Source: an uncultured Muribaculaceae bacterium
GTDB lineage: Bacteria; Bacteroidota; Bacteroidia; Bacteroidales; Muribaculaceae
DNA length: 61,048 bases
Assembly: GCA_910584495.1 (NCBI GenBank)
Contig: CAJUAR010000005.1
Span: forward strand, 1 to 61,048
Direction: 5' to 3'
The position numbers were made by a program, and so were the translations under genes. Of the stretch, positions 1 through 8,340 are shown in pieces; position 1 is the first letter of the stretch, and each line of letters opens with the position of its first letter. Below the pieces are notes generated by a model, which saw only the letters and a program-made list of their open reading frames with translations, made no database searches and was not told the origin of the DNA.

Positions 1-315
1 ACTCCAAGCCATGCGACCTGGTGATTAACAGATATTGTCGAACCGGCTCTAAAGTAATGTTGACCGCTCTGGCGATTTATTTCGTCGGAGCGGCTTTTGC
101 TCTATAGGCATCGACTATCGATATTCCCCCGTCGCTTCAGATGTAGATATTATTTTGACAAATGACGATGGTGATAAAATAATATCATTCCAATTCGGGC
201 TATGCCTCGCGTCGATGCCGATGTTGCCAATTATGGAATTTCCGTTGCGGCATCCTCTACTCGACAGCCTTGAAAATTCTTTATGCCGCCGGGCGGAAAG
301 TTGCTACTTTGCTGA
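1..315. other. Non-coding stretch, no gene recognised
   Basis: I see no convincing gene here. The one short open frame (155-340, +) has no family resemblance and an unlikely composition. The stretch directly precedes a fragment that resembles a decayed transposase, so it may belong to the same eroded insertion, but no terminal repeats or target duplication are visible within the window. Confidence 0.4.
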
Positions 316-399
316 CTGCTTGAGGGTGCTGCTGTCGTGAAGGAAATGGATAAACTCGGCAATATCTACTATTGCCCGCTATTAAAAAAGATAGTGTAG
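316..399 (+). pseudogene. Possible remnant of a DDE transposase C-terminus
   Basis: Read in frame from 316, this stretch gives a short protein-like stretch containing KEMDKLGNIYYCPL before a stop at 397-399. That pattern (a lysine-rich helix, then LGKxYYCPLK) recalls the region after the second catalytic aspartate in IS4- or IS701-like transposases. Neighbouring frames contain further scraps such as YFADCL, as expected from frameshift decay. No start codon, no complete catalytic triad and no inverted repeats are visible. The identification is by eye and weak. It could equally be chance coding potential in an intergenic region. Confidence 0.25.
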
Positions 400-415
400 A
401 TTGCTAAAATAGTGT
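391..415 (+). promoter_or_regulatory. Pair of ATAGTGT direct repeats upstream of the GH5 gene
   Basis: ATAGTGT occurs at 391-397 and again at 409-415, 18 bp start to start. The pair lies just upstream of the predicted -33 element at 435, where an activator would bind. An inverted copy (GACACTAT) lies at 491-498, next to the GH5 start. The same heptamer is paired again ahead of susC at 1799 and 1820. I infer an operator for the PUL regulator, which is not in this window. Confidence 0.45.
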
Positions 416-434
416 CGTGCTATGCTAATATTTA

Positions 435-467
435 CTTGTCGAAGAACGATACTTTTGTGTAATTTTG
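435..467 (+). promoter_or_regulatory. Predicted Bacteroidales promoter for the GH5 mannanase gene
   Basis: A -7 element TAATTTTG (460-467) matches TAnnTTTG exactly. A near-consensus -33 element CTTG lies at 435-438, with a 21 bp spacer. Transcription would begin near 474, giving a leader of about 30 nt before the ATG at 507. The upstream ATAGTGT pair suggests activated expression. Confidence 0.55.
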
Positions 468-506
468 CATCGGATAAAAAACCTAAATCTGACACTATAA
501 CTACAA

Positions 507-1802
507 ATGAGAAAATTAACCCTCATAGCCATGTCCGTGTTGCTCGGAGCCTCGCTGCAGTGTTGCGGCAACCATAAAACAGCCGAAACAGCAAATGAAT
601 ATGTCACCGTTCACGACGGTAATTTCTACATTGGCGATTCGATATATAAATATGTCGGAGCCAACTTCTGGTATGGAGCCATTCTTGGCAGCGAAGGCCG
701 TGGCGGCGACCGTGCCCGTCTTGCACGTGAACTTGACATTCTCGACAGCCTGGGCATTGACAATCTCCGTGTGCTCGTTGGCGGAGATGGAGACGAAAAC
801 GTATCTTCGCACATAATGCCTGTTCTCCAGACTGCCCCGGGTGTATATAACGACACCATACTCGACGGTCTGGACTATATGATGGCTGAACTCGAAAAAC
901 GGGGAATGAAGGCCGTGCTCTATCTCAACAATGCCTGGGAATGGAGCGGCGGTTACGGCGAATATCTGCAGTGGGCCGGCGAAGGTCCTACACCCAATCC
1001 GGCCACAAACGGCTATGAGGCATATATGAACCATGTGGCCCGTTTTGTGCTTAACGATTCGGCAAAAGCCCTGGCCGCAAACCACGTGCGCAACATCGTT
1101 GGGCGCACCAACCGCTATACGGGTAAGCCCTACAGCGAATCTCCGGCCCTGATGAGCTGGCAGATTGCCAATGAACCCCGGGCCTTTGCCTCCGATTCGC
1201 TGACAAAGCAAGCCTTTGCCGAGTGGATGGCCTCGCAAGCTGCCTTGATCAAAAGCCTTGATCCAAACCACCTTGTGAGCACAGGCAGCGAAGGACGGCA
1301 TGGTTGCGAGGGCGACCTCGAACTGTGGACGAGGATTCACCGCGACCCCAATATTGACTATGGCATAATTCACCTGTGGCCATACAACTGGGGCTGGGTG
1401 AAACCTGAAACACTCGTGGCCGATGTCGACACCGCATGCGTTCGCGCCGCCGAATATATATCGGCCCATGCCGAGAAGATGGCAGCTGTCGGCAAGCCTC
1501 TTGTTCTCGAAGAGTTTGGCTTTCCTCGCGATGGGATGGCCTATGCTCCTGGCACGCCCACCGAAGGCCGTGATGCTTTCTATACCTATGTATTCTCGCT
1601 CATCCGCGATAGCGGCATGATTGACGGCTGCAATATCTGGGCTTGGGGAGGCACAGCCGTTCCGGCCCACGACACATGGCAGCCGTGGGATGCCTATACC
1701 GGCGATCCGGCACAGGAAGCCCAGGGCCTCAATTCGGTCTTTATCTGCGATTCGTCCACCATTAACATAATACATAGTTTTACATCACAATTAACCAAAT
1801 AG
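507..1802 (+). CDS. Secreted GH5 (subfamily 7-like) endo-beta-mannanase
   Basis: This 431-residue protein would hydrolyse internal beta-1,4-mannosidic bonds of mannan or glucomannan. A hydrophobic leader ends in a double cysteine (C19, C20). The lipobox (LQCC) is atypical, so lipidation is uncertain. The rest is one GH5 barrel. The acid/base glutamate is E223 in QIANEPR and the nucleophile is E336 in LEEFGFP. The WYGA and HLWPYNWGW segments are typical of GH5_7 mannanases. It stands alone ahead of susC, with its own predicted promoter and ATAGTGT boxes, and is separated from susC by 228 bp, so it may be transcribed separately. The family call is firm. Exact substrate and cell location are inferred. 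Confidence 0.9.
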   Translation: MRKLTLIAMSVLLGASLQCCGNHKTAETANEYVTVHDGNFYIGDSIYKYVGANFWYGAILGSEGRGGDRARLARELDILDSLGIDNLRVLVGGDGDENVSSHIMPVLQTAPGVYNDTILDGLDYMMAELEKRGMKAVLYLNNAWEWSGGYGEYLQWAGEGPTPNPATNGYEAYMNHVARFVLNDSAKALAANHVRNIVGRTNRYTGKPYSESPALMSWQIANEPRAFASDSLTKQAFAEWMASQAALIKSLDPNHLVSTGSEGRHGCEGDLELWTRIHRDPNIDYGIIHLWPYNWGWVKPETLVADVDTACVRAAEYISAHAEKMAAVGKPLVLEEFGFPRDGMAYAPGTPTEGRDAFYTYVFSLIRDSGMIDGCNIWAWGGTAVPAHDTWQPWDAYTGDPAQEAQGLNSVFICDSSTINIIHSFTSQLTK

Positions 1803-1826
1803 TGTCGTATTTTGTTTAAATAGTGT
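1799..1826 (+). promoter_or_regulatory. Pair of ATAGTGT direct repeats upstream of susC
   Basis: ATAGTGT lies at 1799-1805 and 1820-1826, 21 bp apart or two helical turns. Both copies continue with a T/C-G-T extension. A degenerate -7-like TAGTATTG is at 1882-1889, without a well-spaced -33 element, so the promoter itself is uncertain. The leader to the susC ATG at 2031 is long, and I see no clear hairpin terminator after the GH5 gene. The shared boxes suggest that GH5 and susC answer to the same regulator. Confidence 0.4.
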
Positions 1827-2030
1827 TGTTTGTAAACATCTGAATTACAATAGATTGAGTGTTTGTTCGTTAAAGAAAAGATAGTATTGCATTCAGATAA
1901 AATAATGCTGTGACAGATGAATATTAATTGTGAAATTTGCACAGTCAAACCTTGGGTCTGACATGAGCCGCATAATCAGCAAACAAACAATCAATCAATT
2001 TATAATTCAAAAATCCTTAAAATCCATTGC

Positions 2031-5000
2031 ATGGAAACAAGTAATCGAAAGCATCTGCGACTGCTCTTTGCCGTGCTGTTAGCACTATTGGGCATAAGCG
2101 TGTCGGCACAGACAACCGTCAACGGTACGGTTACCGACAGTACCGGCGAGCCCATTATCGGGGCATCGGTTGTCGAAAAAGGAAAAACCGGCGGCGTTGT
2201 AACAGACTACGACGGTAATTATTCCATCCGCGTGGCCGATGCCAACTCAACCCTCACATTCTCCTATATCGGAACTGTGAGCCAGGAAATCGCCCTCAAG
2301 GGCCGAACCAAACTCGATGTCGTTCTCAAAGAGTCGAACGAAGCCCTTGAAGAAGTAGTTGTCGTGGGCTATGGCACACAGCGCAAAAGCGACATCACCG
2401 GCTCTGTGGCCCGTCTCAGCGAGGACCAGATGAAACAGAGCATCGTAACAAATGCCGACCAGATGCTCCAGGGCAAAGTGGCCGGCGTGCAGGTTACAAC
2501 CAACTCCGGAGCTCCCGGCGGTGCGACCTCCATCCGTATCCGAGGAGCAAGCTCGCTCAATTCGTCCAACGAACCCCTCTATGTGATTGACGGAGTTCCC
2601 ATGGATAACTCCAACAACAAGATCGGCGGCTTCGACTGGGCCGGCGGTTCCAACGGTCAGACCACCGTCAACCCCCTCGCCGCCATCGCTCCCTCCGACA
2701 TCGTCAGCATCGACGTTCTCAAGGACGCTTCGGCCTGCGCCATCTATGGTGCTGCAGGTGCCAACGGTGTAATTCTCGTAACCACCCGCCGCGGTAGCGC
2801 CGGCCGTACCAACGTGACCTACGATGGCTACGTGGCATGGCAGCAGACCGCCAAGCGTCTCGACATGATGGACCTCCGCGAGTACGCCACCTATCAGCAG
2901 CAGCTCCTCGCCGAAGGCGTCATCAACAAGAACAACATGGACGGCTCCTTCCTCGACACCTCCCTCCTTGGCAAAGGAACAGACTGGCAGGACGAAATCT
3001 TCCGCACCGCCTTCATGCAGAACCACCAGGTGGGCGTAAACGGCGGTAACGACAAGGCTGTCTATGCAATCTCGGGCGGATGGATGAAGCAGGAAGGTAT
3101 CATCATCGGTTCCGACTTCACACGTTTCAACACCCGCTTCAACATTGACAGCAACATTACCGACTGGCTAAAGATCGGCGGCTCCCTGGCCTACACTCGC
3201 ACCGACGAAAAGATTACCCTCAACGACGGTTCCGACGGCGTCATCATGCAGGCCATGACCATGCAGCCCTCCGTTCCCGTCCGCGACTTCGACGGAAACT
3301 GGGCAGGACCTAACACTGTCAACGGCTCCTCTACATGGAACCCCGTCGCCCTTGCCCTCGAGAAGAACAACACCCTTCTGCGTCAGCGCATCAACGGTAA
3401 CTTCTACCTCAGCGTTGACTTCCTCAAGCACTTCACTTTACGAGCTGAATATGCCTTCGACGCATCGCAGAACCAGAACAAAGCCTACGTTCCCCGCTAC
3501 AAATTCGGCATGGTCACCAACGACGTCAATCAGATGATGCATCGCGAGGACCACGGTTTCTTCTGGATGCAGAAAGACTACGTCACCTACCACCAGAACT
3601 TCAACCAGAAACACGATGTCAAAGTGATGGCCGGTTTCGAAGCCTCCAAGTCAAACTGGAACGGCACCTCCCTCATCAAGAAGAACTTCACCAGCGACGA
3701 CATCTTCGTCATGGGTGAGGACGGCGAATTCGTCAGCAACTCCGGCTGGCAGGATGCAACCTCCAACGCATCTGTCTTTGCTCGTGCCAACTACTCCTTT
3801 GACAACCGCTACCTCGTCACCGCAACAATCCGTCGCGACGGTTCCTCCAAGTTCGGACAGAACAACAAGTGGGGCTCCTTCCCCTCGGCCGCTCTCGCAT
3901 GGCGTATCAACCAGGAAAAATTCCTCCAGAACGCATCTTGGCTAAACAACCTCAAGCTCCGTCTGGGATATGGCCGTGTTGGTAACTCCAACATCGACAC
4001 CTACCGCTACGGCGCTGCCATGAACACAATGCTCACCCCGGGCGGCACCGGCTACTATCCCGCCAACCTCCCCAACCCCAACCTCAAGTGGGAATCTTCC
4101 GAGCAGTACAACGTAGGTCTCGACTTCGCTGCCTTCAACAACCGCATCGACTTCACCGTCGACATCTACAAGAAGCAGACCAAAGACCTCCTCTTGCAGG
4201 TGTTCACTCCCGGCCACATCGCCACAAACGAATGGGGCACAATCCAGACTCCTTACTCCAACATCGGCAAGACACAGAACGTCGGCATCGACTTCCAGCT
4301 CAACGCCCGTCCCGTCGTGACACGCGACTTCACCTGGAACGCTTCGCTCACACTATCGCACAACAAGAACAAAGTTGTGGCCCTCAACGACGACTCGCAG
4401 GTACTATACGGCAACATCGACTGGTACGCTCCCTTCCAGACTGTCTCAATGTTCAAGGTGGGCCAGCCCATGGGCGTGTTCTACGGCTATGAGACTATGG
4501 GTTTCTTCCAGAACGAAGCCGACATTGTGGGCCACGCAACCCAGACCGGCGGCGACAAACCTTATGCCAACAAAATCGACAAGACCTCAGGCGCTTGGGT
4601 GGGCGACATCAAGTTCAAGGACCAGAACGGTGACGGCGTGATCAACGATGCCGACCAGAAGATTATCGGCGACCCCAACCCCGACGTGACTTTCGGTTTC
4701 ACAAACAACTTCACCTATAAGAACTTCGAACTCACTGTAGGCCTCACAGGCCAGATTGGCGGCGACATCATCAACTGGGCGCGCTACAAGACCGAAGGCC
4801 TCTCGTCCATCTGGGACAACCAGGCCGCCAGCGTGCTCAATCGAGTGGTTGTCGGCAAAATCGACCCCAATGGCGGCGACGACATCAGCAACCTCAAGGT
4901 CATCGGCGGCGGCAAAAACGGCATCCCACGTTTCTCCAGCCTCGACGGCAACGGCAACAACCGTATGAGCGACCGCTGGATTGAAGACGCAAGCTACCTC

Positions 5001-5234
5001 CGCATCCAGAACATCGCCCTGAGCTACAACCTGCCTTCGGCATGGGCCAAGAAAGCCTTCCTCCAGAGCGCCAAGATCTATGTGAACGTGCAGAACGTCT
5101 ACACCTTCACCAAGTACAGCGGCTTCGACCCCGAAATCGGTGCCTACAACCAGAGCTCGCTGCTCCAGAACATCGACCGTGGCCGTTATCCCACTCCCCG
5201 CACCTACACTGTGGGCCTCAATCTCTCCTTCTAA
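2031..5234 (+). CDS. SusC-family TonB-dependent transporter (beta-mannan PUL)
   Basis: This 1067-residue outer-membrane transporter imports oligosaccharides with energy from TonB. A signal peptide ends near residue 26 (SVSAQ). A carboxypeptidase-regulatory-like domain spans about 29-100, followed by a TonB-box-like EEVVVVGYG, a plug domain containing YVIDGVP near 183-190, and a long beta-barrel ending in an aromatic residue (NLSF). There is no N-terminal STN signalling domain, in contrast to the SusC at 28907, so it is a plain transporter. The susD gene follows after 21 bp. Codons ending in C (AAC, GAC, CTC, TTC) dominate, suggesting high expression. Mannan-oligosaccharide specificity is inferred from the downstream enzymes. 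Confidence 0.95.
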   Translation: METSNRKHLRLLFAVLLALLGISVSAQTTVNGTVTDSTGEPIIGASVVEKGKTGGVVTDYDGNYSIRVADANSTLTFSYIGTVSQEIALKGRTKLDVVLKESNEALEEVVVVGYGTQRKSDITGSVARLSEDQMKQSIVTNADQMLQGKVAGVQVTTNSGAPGGATSIRIRGASSLNSSNEPLYVIDGVPMDNSNNKIGGFDWAGGSNGQTTVNPLAAIAPSDIVSIDVLKDASACAIYGAAGANGVILVTTRRGSAGRTNVTYDGYVAWQQTAKRLDMMDLREYATYQQQLLAEGVINKNNMDGSFLDTSLLGKGTDWQDEIFRTAFMQNHQVGVNGGNDKAVYAISGGWMKQEGIIIGSDFTRFNTRFNIDSNITDWLKIGGSLAYTRTDEKITLNDGSDGVIMQAMTMQPSVPVRDFDGNWAGPNTVNGSSTWNPVALALEKNNTLLRQRINGNFYLSVDFLKHFTLRAEYAFDASQNQNKAYVPRYKFGMVTNDVNQMMHREDHGFFWMQKDYVTYHQNFNQKHDVKVMAGFEASKSNWNGTSLIKKNFTSDDIFVMGEDGEFVSNSGWQDATSNASVFARANYSFDNRYLVTATIRRDGSSKFGQNNKWGSFPSAALAWRINQEKFLQNASWLNNLKLRLGYGRVGNSNIDTYRYGAAMNTMLTPGGTGYYPANLPNPNLKWESSEQYNVGLDFAAFNNRIDFTVDIYKKQTKDLLLQVFTPGHIATNEWGTIQTPYSNIGKTQNVGIDFQLNARPVVTRDFTWNASLTLSHNKNKVVALNDDSQVLYGNIDWYAPFQTVSMFKVGQPMGVFYGYETMGFFQNEADIVGHATQTGGDKPYANKIDKTSGAWVGDIKFKDQNGDGVINDADQKIIGDPNPDVTFGFTNNFTYKNFELTVGLTGQIGGDIINWARYKTEGLSSIWDNQAASVLNRVVVGKIDPNGGDDISNLKVIGGGKNGIPRFSSLDGNGNNRMSDRWIEDASYLRIQNIALSYNLPSAWAKKAFLQSAKIYVNVQNVYTFTKYSGFDPEIGAYNQSSLLQNIDRGRYPTPRTYTVGLNLSF

Positions 5235-5255
5235 CCCAACATAGCGACACATTTC

Positions 5256-6947
5256 ATGAAAAATATCATAAAAAAGGCAGCCCTCGCGGCTGTGGTGGCT
5301 ACAAGCCTTGCTTCGTGCGACAACTTCCTCACCATCGACCCGTCCGACAAGCTCGTTCAGGACACCTTCTTCAATAGCGTCGAAAGGGTGCGCATGAACA
5401 CCATGACACTCTATGCCGCCAAGACCTGGAGCAACTTCACCATGAACTTCCAGTGGAAGACCGATATGCTTGCCGGCGACATGTACTACACCTACGATGC
5501 CGAGGGTCAGTGGTTCTTCGGTACCTACACCCCGGTAAACCAGTACATCAACGAGGGCTGGAAGGGGCTCTATAATGTAATTGCCTTCGCCAACTCGGTG
5601 ATCAACGACATGCCCGGCAAATGCATAGGTATTCCCGAGGCCGACATCAACGCCGCCGTTGCCGAAGCTCGCGCCATACGCGCATTCTGCTACTATCAGA
5701 TTGCCGAACTCTGGCATGATGCCCCCATCATCTTCAACAACACCGAGAACATTTCCACAGGCAAGCTCGACGTTCCCCGCAACACCCAGAAGAGCATCTA
5801 TCGCTTCGCCCTCGAGGACTGCGACTTTGCTGTAGAGAATCTCCCCGAAGTTGACAGCGATGCCTTCCGCGCCAACAAGAATACCGCCCGCGCCATCCGT
5901 GCCAAACTGCTGGTGACCATGGCTGCGCACTCCGACTATGGCTACGACCGCGCCGACCTCTATGCCCGCGCCGCCGCCGATGCCGAAGCAGTGATGTCTT
6001 CGCTGCCCTGGATTGAGAACATCGATTTCGCCACCCTCTTCGATGTGGAAAGCAACAACGGACCGGAGTCGCTCCTCGCCATACAGTGCGCCGTGCAGGG
6101 CTACTCCTTTGGCAACGCCAAGAACTGCGCATGGAGCCGCAGCTCCGTCATCGCCGATCAGACCTGGGGTGCAGGCAAAGGCCCCACAGTCTCGCTGCAG
6201 AAATCATTCGACCAGACCGACCGCCGCCGCAAGTGGACATACATGACCAACGGCGACTACTATCCCAACCTCGCCAAAGCTCAGGGCGGCTATACTTATA
6301 AATTTGTGAACCGCGCCGACGACGGTACCGTCACCGAGGACCGCAACGAAATGAACGCCCACATCAAGAAGTACATCATCGGCAAGAGCGCCGACTGCGA
6401 CGGCAACGTGGGCATCAACCAGGATGCCGCCAACAACATCTATCTCATCCGTCTGGCCGACATGTATCTGACCTACGCCGAAGCCATACTCGGAACTGCC
6501 AACACAACTACCGACAGCCGCGCCCTCGAGAAATTCAACGGCATCCGCAAGCGTGCAGGTGTGAGCGAAGTGACCTCGCTCGATTTCAAAACCATAATGG
6601 CAGAACGTCGCCGCGAGTTCGCCTTCGAGTCCGTTAGCTGGTTCGATGTCCTCCGCATGAGCTACCGCGATGGCCAGCAGGCTACAATCGACTATGTCAA
6701 CGCAGGTTATACCGATAACCCTGCCGAAAGCTACAACCGCTGCGCACAGTTCATCGCCGTCGACGGCATGGACCAGAGCCAGGAAAATGACCCCAACAGC
6801 TACAAGATTGTCCAGAACAAGGCGGAATACTGCATGTACGACCCCATCATCCTGTCTACATCGGCCTTTGTGGTTCCCATCCCCGCTGCCGTGAGCACAA
6901 GCTCGCCCGCGCTTGCCGGAGAACCCGTCGATTTCTATGCTGAATAA
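5256..6947 (+). CDS. SusD-family glycan-binding lipoprotein
   Basis: This 563-residue surface lipoprotein would cap the SusC barrel and capture mannan oligosaccharides. A signal peptide ends in the lipobox LASC (C21), followed by DNFLTIDP, the usual start of SusD proteins. TPR-like helices with the conserved pattern NGIRKRAGV near residue 430 and a RRREFAFE...WFDVLRM segment are typical of the family. It is the normal partner of the preceding SusC. Both sit at the head of an operon continuing through two glycan-binding proteins and a GH26 enzyme. Ligand identity is inferred from context only. Confidence 0.93.
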   Translation: MKNIIKKAALAAVVATSLASCDNFLTIDPSDKLVQDTFFNSVERVRMNTMTLYAAKTWSNFTMNFQWKTDMLAGDMYYTYDAEGQWFFGTYTPVNQYINEGWKGLYNVIAFANSVINDMPGKCIGIPEADINAAVAEARAIRAFCYYQIAELWHDAPIIFNNTENISTGKLDVPRNTQKSIYRFALEDCDFAVENLPEVDSDAFRANKNTARAIRAKLLVTMAAHSDYGYDRADLYARAAADAEAVMSSLPWIENIDFATLFDVESNNGPESLLAIQCAVQGYSFGNAKNCAWSRSSVIADQTWGAGKGPTVSLQKSFDQTDRRRKWTYMTNGDYYPNLAKAQGGYTYKFVNRADDGTVTEDRNEMNAHIKKYIIGKSADCDGNVGINQDAANNIYLIRLADMYLTYAEAILGTANTTTDSRALEKFNGIRKRAGVSEVTSLDFKTIMAERRREFAFESVSWFDVLRMSYRDGQQATIDYVNAGYTDNPAESYNRCAQFIAVDGMDQSQENDPNSYKIVQNKAEYCMYDPIILSTSAFVVPIPAAVSTSSPALAGEPVDFYAE

Positions 6948-6973
6948 TTCAACCTAAGATCTAAACAACAGAC

Positions 6974-8317
6974 ATGAATAAATATATCAAATATATAGCC
7001 CTCCCCCTCGCCGCAATGGCAGCGCTGGCTTCGTGCACTGAAGAAACCGATGCCGAGAAGGACAAGGGCAGCACCCCCGTGGTGAAATATGTCCGCGACT
7101 GCGACCCCGAAAAGGCCGACTCCCTCATCGTTGCGGCAAGCCTGGGCAGCAAGCTCGTCTTTGTGGGCGACAACCTCGGCGACGTTCAGCAGGTGTGGTT
7201 CAACGACCAGAAGGCTCTTCTCAACCCCACCATGGTGACAAGCCACGCAATAATAGTCGACATCCCCAACGTGATTCCAGGCAAGGTGACCAACATCGCA
7301 AAATTAATCACCTCCGGAGGCCAGACCCTCGAATATCCCTTCAAGGTGACAGTGCCCGCTCCACGAATCGAAAAGATGAGCTGCGAATATGCTCCCATCG
7401 GTTCGACCGCCTCGATTACCGGTGCCTACTTCGCCGATGACGAATCAGTGCCTCTGTCGGTGACCTTCGAGGGCGGCATCAAGGCCGACATCGTAAGCTA
7501 CACCCAGGACCAGATCAACTTCAAGGTGCCCGAAGGCGCTACCGAAGGTGCCATCGTGGTGAAGACCATCTACGGCGAGACAAAGACTCCCTTCCACTAC
7601 GCCGACACCCGCGGCATGCTTTTCGACTTTGAGCGTGACGGCAAGACAGGCCTCGGGCTCGACGGGCACTGCTGGCACTGCGCTCCCTTTGTGGAAGACG
7701 AACTCTCGCTCACCAAGACCTACCTCAAGATGGGCGATGCCGAAACTCTCATCGACGATAACGCATGGCCCGAGAACACCCATATGTTCACCTACTGGGC
7801 CGGTGACTGGGGCTCTCCCCTCGGCTATCCCGCACGTGTTGGCGAACGCCTCTTCGACGTTGTCGACTTCACCGACTGGCAGAACATGAGCCTCAAGTTC
7901 GAGATGCTCATTCCTTCGGCCAACGCATGGCAGTCCTGCGCTATGCAGCTCATTTTCTCCGGCACGGACAAGACTTCCTATGGCCCTGACGGCACCGACA
8001 TCTACGGCAACACAACAGCGGCAAGCAACAACAGCTACTTTCAGGACGACAGCGGCAAAGCTCCATCAAGCTGGGGACGCGCCCTCTACCGTCCCTGGAC
8101 GGGTACAACTGCCTTCCACACCAACGACCAGTGGATTACCGTGACTGTTCCTCTCGCCGACTTCATCTACAACTCGGCCGGTGGCAAGGCTACTACTTCG
8201 CCCTCTTCGCCCTCCGACTTCGCCAACTTCGAAATCTTCGTGTGGTCCGGCGGTGTGAGCGGTGTCGACTGCTACCCCATCATCTGCATCGACAACATCC
8301 GTGCTGTCAAGAACTAA
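6974..8317 (+). CDS. Surface glycan-binding lipoprotein (SGBP) with IPT/TIG-like modules
   Basis: This 447-residue lipoprotein (LASC, C21, then TEE) occupies the SusE/SusF-like position after SusD. Residues about 35-210 form two IPT/TIG-like beta-sandwiches, seen as GSKLVFVGDNLGDV...VWFN and GSTASITGAYFADD. The C-terminal part from about residue 215 is rich in Trp and Tyr and resembles the ligand-binding domain of SGBP-B-type proteins. The acidic residues after the lipid cysteine fit a surface-export signal. It probably holds mannan chains at the cell surface for the GH26 enzyme. No catalytic motif is visible. The ligand is inferred. Confidence 0.8.
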   Translation: MNKYIKYIALPLAAMAALASCTEETDAEKDKGSTPVVKYVRDCDPEKADSLIVAASLGSKLVFVGDNLGDVQQVWFNDQKALLNPTMVTSHAIIVDIPNVIPGKVTNIAKLITSGGQTLEYPFKVTVPAPRIEKMSCEYAPIGSTASITGAYFADDESVPLSVTFEGGIKADIVSYTQDQINFKVPEGATEGAIVVKTIYGETKTPFHYADTRGMLFDFERDGKTGLGLDGHCWHCAPFVEDELSLTKTYLKMGDAETLIDDNAWPENTHMFTYWAGDWGSPLGYPARVGERLFDVVDFTDWQNMSLKFEMLIPSANAWQSCAMQLIFSGTDKTSYGPDGTDIYGNTTAASNNSYFQDDSGKAPSSWGRALYRPWTGTTAFHTNDQWITVTVPLADFIYNSAGGKATTSPSSPSDFANFEIFVWSGGVSGVDCYPIICIDNIRAVKN

Positions 8318-8340
8318 GCGTTAAAGCATAACTTGCAATT

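Noticed and set aside
155..340. Short + strand open frame before the GH5 gene
   Set aside because: There is no recognisable protein and the composition is poor. It overlaps the possible transposase remnant in another frame.
516..1775. Long minus-strand open frame (419 codons) inside the GH5 gene
   Set aside because: It has no family resemblance and mirrors the GH5 gene codon periodicity. The + strand gene has intact catalytic motifs.
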